In this document: piece by piece, positions 1 to 8,663 of the stretch
Position numbering within the stretch: position 1 is the stretch's first letter
Layout: the number at the start of each line of letters is the position of its first letter
Assembly (NCBI GenBank): GCA_947465505.1
Contig: CANIBN010000006.1
Location: 1 to 33,034, forward strand
Source: Acidimicrobiales bacterium
GTDB lineage: Bacteria > Actinomycetota > Acidimicrobiia > Acidimicrobiales > Ilumatobacteraceae
DNA: 33,034 nucleotides
Direction of reading: 5' to 3'
Position numbers and translations under genes: made by a program
The notes under the pieces: model-generated
Told to the model about the DNA's origin: nothing
Seen by the model: only the letters and a program-made list of their open reading frames with translations
Database searches by the model: none

Positions 1-146
1 AATTCCGCGTCCATGCGGACGCGGTCGATCTCGTTGTGGAGCGCATCGATGATGAGTTGATTCACGCTCACTCCCTGAGTGCGCGCCACAGCCTCGGCCT
101 GGTCTGCGAGGTCGTCCGGCAGGCGAACAGTGGTCTGTTTCGGCAT
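1..146 (-). CDS. Ribbon-helix-helix (CopG/Arc-type) antitoxin-like protein, C-terminus cut off by window edge
   Basis: Hand translation of the minus strand from the ATG at 146-144: MPKQTTVRLPDDLADQAEAVARTQGVSVNQLIIDALHNEIDRVRMDAE..., typical RHH pattern. Confidence 0.75.
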   Translation of the reverse strand, partial: MPKQTTVRLPDDLADQAEAVARTQGVSVNQLIIDALHNEIDRVRMDAE

Positions 147-179
147 GACGTCATGATATCGCTACATCATGACGTCATG
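144..179. promoter_or_regulatory. Two perfect 12-bp palindromes CATGACGTCATG (144-155 and 168-179), probable RHH autoregulatory operator
   Basis: Direct reading; copies 24 bp apart start-to-start, the first overlapping the start codon of the RHH gene. Confidence 0.7.
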
Positions 180-209
180 CCTGCACTGGCGTCCCTTACT
201 GCGGAGCGT

Positions 210-596
210 CTAGCGGACCTCGCGTCGCTCCATCTTCGGGATTCCCGGCGTCGTGTCGTTGATGCCCCAACTGACGATCACCTCGGGCGTGATCCGAAAG
301 CGTGGGCTTCCGCCGGCCTCATCGATCGCCACGCTGCCGATCACCTTGATGCCACGGGGCGACCACGGGTTCATGCTTGCCAGGTCATCCACCACCACCG
401 AGGCGCGGGGGTTCTTCTGCACGTTTCGGTAACGCACGGTGTGGGTCACGTCGAAGCCGGCCGTGACGATGTCGCTGCCGTCCACCTCGAACACCACGGG
501 TGCAACGTCGGGCCGCCCCGACGACGATGCGGTGGCGAAACGCATCAGCGGTTGGGACCTCAGGTACTCGAGTTCAGCGGTGGTGAACGCGCTCAT
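210..596 (-). CDS. PPOX-class (pyridoxamine 5'-phosphate oxidase-like, probable F420-dependent) protein
   Basis: MSAFTTAELEYLRSQPLMRFATASSSGRPDVAPVVFEVDG...KNPRASVVVDD...; split-barrel FMN/F420-binding family pattern; start trimmed to the internal Met. Confidence 0.75.
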   Translation of the reverse strand: MSAFTTAELEYLRSQPLMRFATASSSGRPDVAPVVFEVDGSDIVTAGFDVTHTVRYRNVQKNPRASVVVDDLASMNPWSPRGIKVIGSVAIDEAGGSPRFRITPEVIVSWGINDTTPGIPKMERREVR

Positions 597-644
597 GGGT
601 TGGCTCCTTGGGGGTGACTGCTTGTCTGCAGGAGCACTCTCACA

Positions 645-664
645 CCTCAACTAAGGTTGAGGTC
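645..664. promoter_or_regulatory. SoxR box (ACCTCAAC-TAAG-GTTGAGGT)
   Basis: Perfect 8-bp arms; resembles the E. coli soxS SoxR site CCTCAAGTTAACTTGAGG; directly upstream of the soxR-like gene. Confidence 0.85.
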
Positions 665-682
665 AAGCACTATTCTTGTGCA

Positions 683-1165
683 ATGCCCCGCGGTCGCACC
701 TCCTACGACGAGTGGTCGGTCGGCCAGCTCGCCGAGCGCAGCGGGATCTCCGTGTCCGCGCTCCACTTCTACGAGCGAGAAGGACTCATCTCCAGCAGCC
801 GCAACGCCGGGAACCAGCGCAGGTTCGCGCGGCACACACTGCGGCGGCTCGCCTTCATCCGCGCGTCGCAGCGCGTCGGCATCCCGCTCGCAACGATCAA
901 GGAAGCGCTCCACGAACTGCCCGAAGGACGTACGCCGAGGGAAGCGGATTGGGCGGTGCTCGGCCGCCGGTGGAGAACAGTGCTCGAGCAGCAGATCGAG
1001 CAGCTCCAGCGCATGCGAGAGGACCTGTCCACCTGCATCGGGTGTGGCTGTCTGTCGTTCCAGCGCTGCCTGCTGGTGAACCCCGACGACGAGATGGCCA
1101 AGGAGGGCCCGGGTGCGCGACGGCTCATGCCCGGTACACCGCGCCCCGAGCGAGAGCCCGACTGA
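683..1165 (+). CDS. soxR: MerR-family redox-sensitive transcriptional activator SoxR
   Basis: MerR HTH (WSVGQLAERSGISVSALHFYEREGLI) plus 2Fe-2S cysteine cluster CIGCGCLSFQRC. Confidence 0.93.
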   Translation: MPRGRTSYDEWSVGQLAERSGISVSALHFYEREGLISSSRNAGNQRRFARHTLRRLAFIRASQRVGIPLATIKEALHELPEGRTPREADWAVLGRRWRTVLEQQIEQLQRMREDLSTCIGCGCLSFQRCLLVNPDDEMAKEGPGARRLMPGTPRPEREPD

Positions 1166-1240
1166 CGCATCGAAGTCGCTGGCCATGGTGACGGCCTTCA
1201 ACTGTGGCCTGTAGCGAACCGCTGATCGAGGGGCCGGCCG

Positions 1241-2074
1241 TTAGGCGGTGATGGTGATGGATGCGCGTGCGCTGCGGAGCCTTTGCAGGGCTCCGGTGCC
1301 GCCGATCTGGATGTCGTTGAGCACAACAATCACGTCGTAGATGCCCGGCGCCACGGCATAGCCCGCCACCGCATCGCAGCTCGCCGTGCCGATGAGCATG
1401 TCGACGGTGAGGTGCTCGCCCGATCGCAGCGTTGCTCCCGAACCCACCCCGGCGATTTCGCTGTCGTAGACGCCAGCCAACTCATCGGTCCCGGGCTTGA
1501 GTAGCACGGCCGCATATGGCGTGCCGCCGCTGAAACTCACCGATGCGTTGCTGGTGTTGGTCACGGTCACCGTGCCCCGGCCATCGTGGCCAGATTGGAC
1601 GGAGCCAGCGGTCATCGGCGTCGCACGCAGACCGCCGACCACCTCCGCGCCAACCGGAACGGACCACTTGCACAGGTCCGGTGTCGTAACGCTCGCCGGC
1701 GAAGGCAGCGGGTAGGGGAAGGCGCCGACGGTGATGGTCACGAGGTCGCCATAGCGGGCGAAGAGGTCCGCTGCCAGCAGCTCCTGATCGGCCCGCAGGT
1801 GCACCTGCACGGAATCTTTCCCCTCGCCGACGGAGCGGTAGGCGCCGTCGCGCGGCATCTGCGCCGACAGGGTGTCGGCCAGTTCGTGCACCCGAGCCGG
1901 TCGGTTTTCTGCACCCGTGCTCGTACTCGATGAGGTCGAGTTACCCGGGGAACAACCGAGGAGTGCAGCCGCTGCGCCGAACGCAAGGAAGCACCCCGTA
2001 GCCCGTCTCGACCCCCGCGCAGACGCGATGATGCTCACCCAACGAAACGTACGCCCCTCTTGCGGCGTAGGCAA
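1241..2074 (-). CDS. Putative secreted lipoprotein, unknown function
   Basis: Lipobox-like AALLGC followed by Ser/Thr-rich linker; start uncertain. Confidence 0.65.
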   Translation of the reverse strand: MPTPQEGRTFRWVSIIASARGSRRATGCFLAFGAAAALLGCSPGNSTSSSTSTGAENRPARVHELADTLSAQMPRDGAYRSVGEGKDSVQVHLRADQELLAADLFARYGDLVTITVGAFPYPLPSPASVTTPDLCKWSVPVGAEVVGGLRATPMTAGSVQSGHDGRGTVTVTNTSNASVSFSGGTPYAAVLLKPGTDELAGVYDSEIAGVGSGATLRSGEHLTVDMLIGTASCDAVAGYAVAPGIYDVIVVLNDIQIGGTGALQRLRSARASITITA

Positions 2075-2078
2075 TGCG

Positions 2079-2693
2079 TCAGCGGAGCGAGCGGGTGAGG
2101 CTGGCGATGACGGCGTTGATCTCCTCGTCGGCGCTCACGCCCGCGGGCCAGATCGACGAGGTGACAATGGTGGAAATCCCGTGCACGCCGGACCAGGCGA
2201 TCATCGGAGCCTCCTTGCGTCTCGACGGTGGCACCGCACCTGCGGAGATCATCTGTTCAATCGAGTCGACGAGCACCGACCACGCACTCGGGTCATCAGG
2301 GGTTGTGGGGCCGACCTCGCACCGGGCGAACGCGGCTTCGAAGAGCGTGGGCTGGTCCACGGCGAACTGCACGTAGGCCCGACCAATTGCCTCGAATCGT
2401 TCGACCGACCGGCGCTTGGTGTTGTTGCCGACGATCCCGTCCCGGGCGACGAGCAAGGTGCGCGCTAGGGCCTCTCTGGAGCGTTGCGACACTCGCATGA
2501 CGAGGTGCTCCCTGCTCGGGAAGTGGCGGTACGTCGCCGACGGCGAGACGCCAACCGTCCGTGCGAGATCCCGCAGCGACAATCCGGCGATCCCCATGTC
2601 TTCGACAACATTCATGGCGGCGCCGACCAGGGCCTCCTCGAGTGACCCGTGGTGGTACGGCTTGTCCAGCATATCCACGAGTCTTCCATACAT
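2079..2693 (-). CDS. TetR/AcrR family transcriptional regulator
   Basis: HTH GIAGLSLRDLARTVGVSPSATYRHFPSREHLV; start moved from 2738 to the Met at 2693 because the upstream inverted repeat looks like an operator. Confidence 0.88.
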   Translation of the reverse strand: MYGRLVDMLDKPYHHGSLEEALVGAAMNVVEDMGIAGLSLRDLARTVGVSPSATYRHFPSREHLVMRVSQRSREALARTLLVARDGIVGNNTKRRSVERFEAIGRAYVQFAVDQPTLFEAAFARCEVGPTTPDDPSAWSVLVDSIEQMISAGAVPPSRRKEAPMIAWSGVHGISTIVTSSIWPAGVSADEEINAVIASLTRSLR

Positions 2694-2702
2694 GTTGACA
2701 TC

Positions 2703-2729
2703 GTTCACATCGTTCGGCATAATGTGAAC
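2703..2729. promoter_or_regulatory. Inverted repeat GTTCACAT-N11-ATGTGAAC, candidate TetR operator
   Basis: Perfect 8-bp arms at 2703-2710 and 2722-2729 between divergent genes. Confidence 0.65.
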
Positions 2730-2767
2730 ACCAGTCACATCAGGTGGCGCAAGAGAGGAGGACTGCA

Positions 2768-3280
2768 GTGACAGCGATCAACAAGGGCCGGTACTCGGCC
2801 GACGTGGGTGCGGACGGCAAGGTGCTCTTCCTCATCGGCATGCGGATCAACCAGCTGTGGCGATTCTGGAAGTGGCTCCCTGTGTTCGTCTCGATGCCGC
2901 GGATGCTCATCGAGCTGCAGAAGAACCCGAGCCTCGGCCTCGTCGGCAAGCCGCGGACATACCTGTCGGGTCGCACCATCCTGGTGTGGCAGTACTGGGC
3001 GTCGTTCGAGCAGCTTGAGGCGTACTCCAAGTCGCAGACCGCACAGCACCTGCCGGCGTGGCGCTCGTTCAACCGCAAGGTGCGGGACAACGGGTCCGTC
3101 GGCATCTTCCACGAGACGATCCTGCTGAGTGAAGCAACGGTGGAAACGGTGTACGGGAACATGCCCGCCTTCGGCCTTGCTGCGGTAACGGGCGTGGTGC
3201 CCGCAGTGCGGAGGGGTCAGAGTGCACGCACACGCCTGACCGGTGCGGCATCAGAAGCGCCCGCTGTCGACCCGTACTGA
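2768..3280 (+). CDS. DUF4188-like (possible monooxygenase-type) protein
   Basis: INKGRYSADVGADGKVLFLIGMRINQLWRFWKWLPVF...; GTG start with a good SD (gaggagg). Confidence 0.7.
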   Translation: MTAINKGRYSADVGADGKVLFLIGMRINQLWRFWKWLPVFVSMPRMLIELQKNPSLGLVGKPRTYLSGRTILVWQYWASFEQLEAYSKSQTAQHLPAWRSFNRKVRDNGSVGIFHETILLSEATVETVYGNMPAFGLAAVTGVVPAVRRGQSARTRLTGAASEAPAVDPY

Positions 3281-3350
3281 CCGGTGAGCGTCATACGCCG
3301 CGAGGCCTCAGGAAGCGCCGAGGACGTGCCACCCGAATAGCGTGCAGCAC

Positions 3351-4247
3351 ATGTCGTCCACCATCCCCCTCGCCCGTCGGCTCGCCGCAGCGCTGGAACC
3401 CATCGCCGGACAGGCCCAGTTCTCGCCCGAGTGTCATGCGAACTATGCGGCGCTCGGGTTTCCGCCGAGCCCGGGTATGCGTGGGCGCACCTCGCTCCCC
3501 GAGTTCTCCTCGTTCTGGACGAGCCGGACGGCCTCCATGGGGGATACCCCGCCCGAAGTAGTGGCCAGTGCCCTCGCTGTCTTCAACCCCGCAGTCGTCC
3601 TGCCGGCCATTCGTCGTGGACGCGAGTTGTGTGATGCGGCGACGATCTGGAGCGCACGCGTTGACGGTGCCGCAGCCCAGCTGCGACGCATCCTCGGTCC
3701 AGACCTGCCGAACATCGGGCGGGTCACCGAGGCACTGCTCGCGGCCTCCGACGATCTTCCCCTTGCCGGCCGACCACTGTTCGCGGGCGGACGCGCTGTC
3801 GAGGTGCCCGATGAGCCATTTGCGCGCTTGTGGCGGGCTGCCGATCGTCTCCGTGAGTACCGGGGCGACTCACACATCCAGGTGTGGAGCGCAGCAGGGT
3901 TCGATCCGATCGAGATCGGCTTGCTGAGCGACCTCTACTGGGGCCTTGCCCCGCGTGCACACACCGGCGGTCGTGGCTGGAGCGACGACCAGTTGGCCGC
4001 TGGCGAGGACCGTCTGCGTGTCTGGGGATTGCTCTCCGGAGTCACCCTTACCGAGCAGGGGCGATTCGTGCGTGAGTCGATCGAGACCCAGACCGATGCT
4101 GCGATGCAGCGTGCGCTCAACGTGCTCAGCGGTTCCGTCGAGGAGATCATCCAGATCCTGGAGCCGTGGGGCGCCGCCATCCTCGAGGCCGGCGGCTATC
4201 TCACGCCACTCGTGCGCTTCACGTTCGACCAGCGCGCAGCCGAGTAG
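3351..4247 (+). CDS. SCO6745-like (SalK-related) family protein
   Basis: Continuous ORF, ARRLAAALEPIAGQAQFSPECHANYAALGF...; family recalled from pattern only. Confidence 0.6.
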   Translation: MSSTIPLARRLAAALEPIAGQAQFSPECHANYAALGFPPSPGMRGRTSLPEFSSFWTSRTASMGDTPPEVVASALAVFNPAVVLPAIRRGRELCDAATIWSARVDGAAAQLRRILGPDLPNIGRVTEALLAASDDLPLAGRPLFAGGRAVEVPDEPFARLWRAADRLREYRGDSHIQVWSAAGFDPIEIGLLSDLYWGLAPRAHTGGRGWSDDQLAAGEDRLRVWGLLSGVTLTEQGRFVRESIETQTDAAMQRALNVLSGSVEEIIQILEPWGAAILEAGGYLTPLVRFTFDQRAAE

Positions 4248-4269
4248 CGCTCGGCCGAACGCCCAGCGA

Positions 4270-4911
4270 TCATCCCTCGCTGGACAGGTGGTCACGCGCC
4301 CACAGGGCAGCCTGCGTGCGGTCAGCCACGCCAAGTGCCTGGAACACGGCAGTCAGGTGCGCCTTTACCGTCCGCTCTGCGATGCCGAGGCGGCGGGCGA
4401 TCTGCTTGTTCGCGAGCCCCTCCACCACGAGCAGCAGCACCTCACGCTCGCGCGCACTGAGTTCTGGCCCCGAAGCGGAGCGCTCGGCGCCCTGTCGCTG
4501 AGCATCGATGAGCAACCGTGCCGCCTTGGGGTCCAGTGGCGCGTCACCTGCGTGCGCGGCACGCACGGCTGCGGCGACGTCGTCAGGGTCGCCATCTTTC
4601 AGGAGATAGCCGGATGCACCCGCAGCAATTGCATCGACCACCTTGCGCTGATCGGCGAACGACGTGAGCATCACCACCCGGACGTTGGGGTGGGCCGCCA
4701 CGATCTGGCGCGTTGCCTCGATGCCGTCGCGTACCGGCATCGAGATGTCCATGAGCACCACGTCGGGTGCCAAGCGTGCGACCGCCTCGACAGCCTGCGC
4801 GCCGTCGGCCACCGTGCCCACCACGTCGATATCGGGCGCCGACCCAACGAGCTGCTCGAGACCGCGTCGCACCAGTGCGTGGTCGTCGGCAATGAGGACA
4901 CGGATCGTCAT
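4270..4911 (-). CDS. NarL/LuxR-family response regulator
   Basis: REC domain (VLIADDHALVRRGL, DVVLMDISMP, LLKD) and LuxR HTH (LSAREREVLLLVVEGLANKQIARRLGIAERTVKAHL). Confidence 0.95.
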   Translation of the reverse strand: MTIRVLIADDHALVRRGLEQLVGSAPDIDVVGTVADGAQAVEAVARLAPDVVLMDISMPVRDGIEATRQIVAAHPNVRVVMLTSFADQRKVVDAIAAGASGYLLKDGDPDDVAAAVRAAHAGDAPLDPKAARLLIDAQRQGAERSASGPELSAREREVLLLVVEGLANKQIARRLGIAERTVKAHLTAVFQALGVADRTQAALWARDHLSSEG

Positions 4912-6308
4912 CGGGGTACCTCCGCCCGAATGGTGGTGCCCGCCTCAGCAGATGAGTTGACGATGAGTCGACCACCCGCGTCGGTAAGGAGATCGGCGAG
5001 ACCGCGTAGGCCGAAGTGACCCTCGCTCGGCATCGAGCGGAGGATGTCGGGATCGAAGCCTGTCCCGTTGTCAACGACCTCGAGCGAGGCGAGCCGATCC
5101 GTCGTGGCAACGCGTAGGTGAACCGTCGTTGCCCCGCTGTGGGCAACAACGTTGCGCAGCGCCTCCTGCGCAACGCGGTAGAGCACCCGCGCTGCCGACG
5201 CATCGAGCGACAGCGTCATCATCGTGGTGTCGAGCGACGTCGTGATGCCCCGTCCGTGTGCCCGAGCCAGCAGGTCGTCGAGCGCAGCGCCAAGTCCTTC
5301 CTCGAACAGGTTCGGCGGATAGATCTCGATGAGCAGCGATCGAAGGGTCTTGATGCTCTCGCGCACTCCCGCTGCGGACTCATCGAGGAGCGAAGCCGCT
5401 GCAGGGTCAACGGACGGTGCACGCGCGGCCGAGGCAAGAGAGAGCGCGACGCCAACGAGGTCCTGCACCACGCCGTCGTGAAGATCGCTTGCCACTCGGC
5501 GCCGCTCGAGGTCTGACGCATCGAGCGCCTGTCGGAGCAGACGCTCGCGCTCCCGGCGGCGCTGCTGCAGACGGCGCGCGAGTCGCCAAGCAAGCGGAAT
5601 CTGGATGAGCTCGAGCAGTACGAGTGCGCCGATGGTGAAGGGTGCAAAACTCCGCCACACACGGGAACCTGATGAAGCCACCGATGCATAGCGGAAGTAC
5701 GCCTCGAACAGCACGGTGGTGCCGTTCGGTGTGTGTATCGGGAGATAGACCTCGAGCATCTTGCCCTGATCGCGCTCGAAGCGATTCTCGGGCTTGCTGA
5801 GATCGCTCACTTCGGCCTCAACGGCACCGCCTGCGAGCGACGTGAGTTCTTCCTCGCCGAGGTCGTACTGCGTCCCGATGAGCCGCGCCTCGTCGGAGTA
5901 GATGATCGTGCCATCGGCGCGCCAGATCTTGACGCGGATCAACGAGGCGTCGAGTACCGCTCGGCGTACCACGTCGTCCACTGCGTTCACGGCAGCGGAT
6001 TCGCTCGTGAGCAGGCCGTCGGTCACGAGCGGTTCCACGACATCGCGCGCCCGAACCAGGGTCTGCGACCGCGCGTCCACGATTGCCTCACGTTCACCGA
6101 CCCGGCCGCTCGCGAGCGAGGTTGCGATCACCACGATCACCACAGCAACGATTCCGGCGAGCGCGAACTGGGCGACGGGCCACGCAACGGACCAGCGAGT
6201 TCGCTCCTCCCGCTGTACGACTTCGTTCTGCACCGCACACCTCGTCCGGGGCGCCGGGCGGCGCCGTCCGGCAATTGTCCCATCCCGGCCAGCCGGATCC
6301 CTCAGCAA
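4908..6308 (-). CDS. Sensor histidine kinase, NarL/DesK (HisKA_3) type with an extracytoplasmic sensor region
   Basis: RRRVASDLHDGVVQDLVGVALSL and HATPase (VDNGTGFDP, GLRGLADLLTDAGG); ATGA overlap with the response regulator; start uncertain. Confidence 0.92.
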   Translation of the reverse strand: MLRDPAGRDGTIAGRRRPAPRTRCAVQNEVVQREERTRWSVAWPVAQFALAGIVAVVIVVIATSLASGRVGEREAIVDARSQTLVRARDVVEPLVTDGLLTSESAAVNAVDDVVRRAVLDASLIRVKIWRADGTIIYSDEARLIGTQYDLGEEELTSLAGGAVEAEVSDLSKPENRFERDQGKMLEVYLPIHTPNGTTVLFEAYFRYASVASSGSRVWRSFAPFTIGALVLLELIQIPLAWRLARRLQQRRRERERLLRQALDASDLERRRVASDLHDGVVQDLVGVALSLASAARAPSVDPAAASLLDESAAGVRESIKTLRSLLIEIYPPNLFEEGLGAALDDLLARAHGRGITTSLDTTMMTLSLDASAARVLYRVAQEALRNVVAHSGATTVHLRVATTDRLASLEVVDNGTGFDPDILRSMPSEGHFGLRGLADLLTDAGGRLIVNSSAEAGTTIRAEVPR

Positions 6309-6447
6309 ACGGTGGTGCTAGCACCATTGGGCAGTGCCGGAGGCCAACCCTCGGACGGTTGTCCGATAGCGACCTGCACCTCCCGGCGCGGACACTGATC
6401 CACATCACCCCGCCAGGTGGCGGGGCCACTCAACACAGGGAGCGATC

Positions 6448-6915
6448 ATGTCCAAGAAGAACCTCAAGACCACTGCAGTCCGCCGAGCCCTCTCGGTCGT
6501 GATGCTCGGAACCGCCATCGCCGCAGCGGTGCCCGCCGTTGCCTACGCCAAGGAGATCGGCTCGGGCGCGGGCGGTGGCGGCACCACGACGGCCTGCTCA
6601 CCGATCAGCAGTCTGTCTGTGCGGGCCGATGCCACCACGAGCGATACCGGCACCGGGAGCATCCAGGTGTCGTACGGCGTGAAGGCCTGCACGAACGGTC
6701 AGGCACTGTCCGCCACCACCACGGTCGCCGAGTACCTCGACCCGTCGGCGGTGTTCTACAACAACCCGGCAGCGCCGCTCAACGGCAAGTTCACGCTCTA
6801 CGGCGTGCGCACCCGAGTTACGTACGTCGTCACCATCACCGCTTACGACCTCGCAACGGGCGCTGTTGCGGGCAGTCAGAAGGCGTACGTCGCGGCAGTG
6901 CCCAAGGGCGTCTGA
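6448..6915 (+). CDS. Small secreted protein of unknown function
   Basis: Signal peptide MSKKNLKTTAVRRALSVVMLGTAIAAAVPAVAYA; no recognised domain. Confidence 0.7.
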   Translation: MSKKNLKTTAVRRALSVVMLGTAIAAAVPAVAYAKEIGSGAGGGGTTTACSPISSLSVRADATTSDTGTGSIQVSYGVKACTNGQALSATTTVAEYLDPSAVFYNNPAAPLNGKFTLYGVRTRVTYVVTITAYDLATGAVAGSQKAYVAAVPKGV

Positions 6916-6937
6916 GCACAACTCGTCCACCGTCAGG

Positions 6938-6977
6938 CGGGTGGGGCTGGCAGGGAGAATCCTGCCAGCCCCACCCG
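6938..6977. terminator. Strong hairpin, 17-bp perfect stem, 6-nt loop
   Basis: CGGGTGGGGCTGGCAGG-gagaat-CCTGCCAGCCCCACCCG followed by TTTCCCTTTT, just after the 6915 stop. Confidence 0.85.
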
Positions 6978-7084
6978 TTTCCCTTTTGGCCCGCCGACGG
7001 TGGCGAACTCTTGGTCGAGGCACCGCAGGCTGCACGCCGAGGTCCGGTACCGTTTCGGGCCGTCGGCCACTCCCTGGAGCCTCA

Positions 7085-8644
7085 GTGACTACACCCCCCG
7101 CAGCGGTTCTCGCCGTTGACAAGCGCGCCCAGCGCAACATCCTCATCGCCGTGCTCACGGCACTCATCGCGGTCATTGCGTCGGTCTCCGGCCTCAACGT
7201 TGCCCAGCAGGATCTCGCACGCAGCCTCGGTGCCACACAGGGCGCCGTGCTCTGGATCATCAACGCCTACACACTCGCACTTGCTGCGCTGCTCATGCCG
7301 ATCGGCGCAATTGGTGATCGCTTCGGCCGCAAGCCTCTCTTGCTCGGCGGCCTAGCGCTCTTCGGCATCGCGAATACCGTTGCTGCATTCGCGTCCGTTC
7401 CCTCGATGATGATCGCCGCCCGTATCGTCGCCGGTTCGGGTGCAGCGATGATCATGCCCGTCACGCTCTCGGTCATCACCTCGAGCTTCCCTGCGGAGGA
7501 TCGTGGTCGCGCGATCGGCATCTGGTCCGGCTTTGCCGGCAGCGGCGGGATGATCGGTCTCTTCGTTTCGGCGTTCATGGTGGACGTGCTCTCGTGGCGC
7601 TGGACCTTCATCCTCCCGATCGTGCTTGCGATGATCGGCTTCGTGTTCACGCTGCGCTTCGTGCCGAACTCCACCGAGGGGCACACCCACCGCTTCGACA
7701 CGCTGGGCTCGGTGCTCTCGGCTCTGGCAATCGGTGGCCTCGTGCTCGGCATCCAGGAAGGCCCCGAACGCGGGTGGGGGAGCACGGTTGCGATCATCGG
7801 CCTTGCTGTCGGCTTCGTGTCCCTCGTCGGGTTCATCGCTGTGGAGTTCCGCGTCGAATCCCCGCTCTTCGACCTCCGCACGTTCCGAAACCGGGGACTT
7901 GCCACAGGCTCCTTGACGCTGCTCATCATCTTCGGCGCGATGTTCGGTTCGCTGCTCGTGCTGTTCCCGTTCTTCCAAGCGGTGCTCGGGTGGTCTGCGC
8001 TCGGGTCGGCGGCAGGCATCCTGCCGATGGCAGCGATGATGATGCCGATGTCGACCGTGGCGCCGAGGATCGCTGCGCGCTTCGGCACCCGCACCACGAT
8101 GGCCGTGGGCGCCGGGATCTTCTCGTGCGGCTTGGTGGCTCTGGCGCTCGGCGCCTCGGTGGAGGGTGGCTACTTCTCGGTGCTTCCCGGCCTCTTGCTG
8201 TTCGGTCTCGGTCTCGGACTCTCGATGACACCAGCCACCACCGTCATCACCGAGTCGCTGCCCGCCGACAAGCAAGGTGTTGCGTCGGCGCTTAACGACA
8301 CCACCCGCGAACTCGGCGGTGCGATCGGCGTGGCGCTGCTCGGGTCGGTATTCAGCGCCGGCTTCCGGGCAAGCATGACGCCCGCCCTCTCGGACCTTCC
8401 GAAGGACCTGTCGGAACCGGCGAGCGAGGGCATCGGCAAGGCGTTCGGTGTTGCGGCGAATGCTGGTGATTCGGGCCCGCGCATTATCGACGCCGCCAAG
8501 CACGCCCTCGTCGACGGCTGGGTTCGGTCGATGTGGGCCGGGGCGGCGTTCGGTATCGCGGCATTCGTGTTCGTGGTGATCAGGGGTCCGCGGTCGGCAG
8601 ACAGCGCTGTCGACGTTGAGCTCATCACCGAGCCGGCGTCCTGA
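7085..8644 (+). CDS. MFS transporter, DHA2 (EmrB/QacA-like) family
   Basis: Many TM segments; motif A-like GAIGDRFGRKPLL; LRLG pattern in the central half; GTG start at 7085. Confidence 0.9.
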   Translation: MTTPPAAVLAVDKRAQRNILIAVLTALIAVIASVSGLNVAQQDLARSLGATQGAVLWIINAYTLALAALLMPIGAIGDRFGRKPLLLGGLALFGIANTVAAFASVPSMMIAARIVAGSGAAMIMPVTLSVITSSFPAEDRGRAIGIWSGFAGSGGMIGLFVSAFMVDVLSWRWTFILPIVLAMIGFVFTLRFVPNSTEGHTHRFDTLGSVLSALAIGGLVLGIQEGPERGWGSTVAIIGLAVGFVSLVGFIAVEFRVESPLFDLRTFRNRGLATGSLTLLIIFGAMFGSLLVLFPFFQAVLGWSALGSAAGILPMAAMMMPMSTVAPRIAARFGTRTTMAVGAGIFSCGLVALALGASVEGGYFSVLPGLLLFGLGLGLSMTPATTVITESLPADKQGVASALNDTTRELGGAIGVALLGSVFSAGFRASMTPALSDLPKDLSEPASEGIGKAFGVAANAGDSGPRIIDAAKHALVDGWVRSMWAGAAFGIAAFVFVVIRGPRSADSAVDVELITEPAS

Positions 8645-8663
8645 GACAGCGGCCGTTCGTGCG

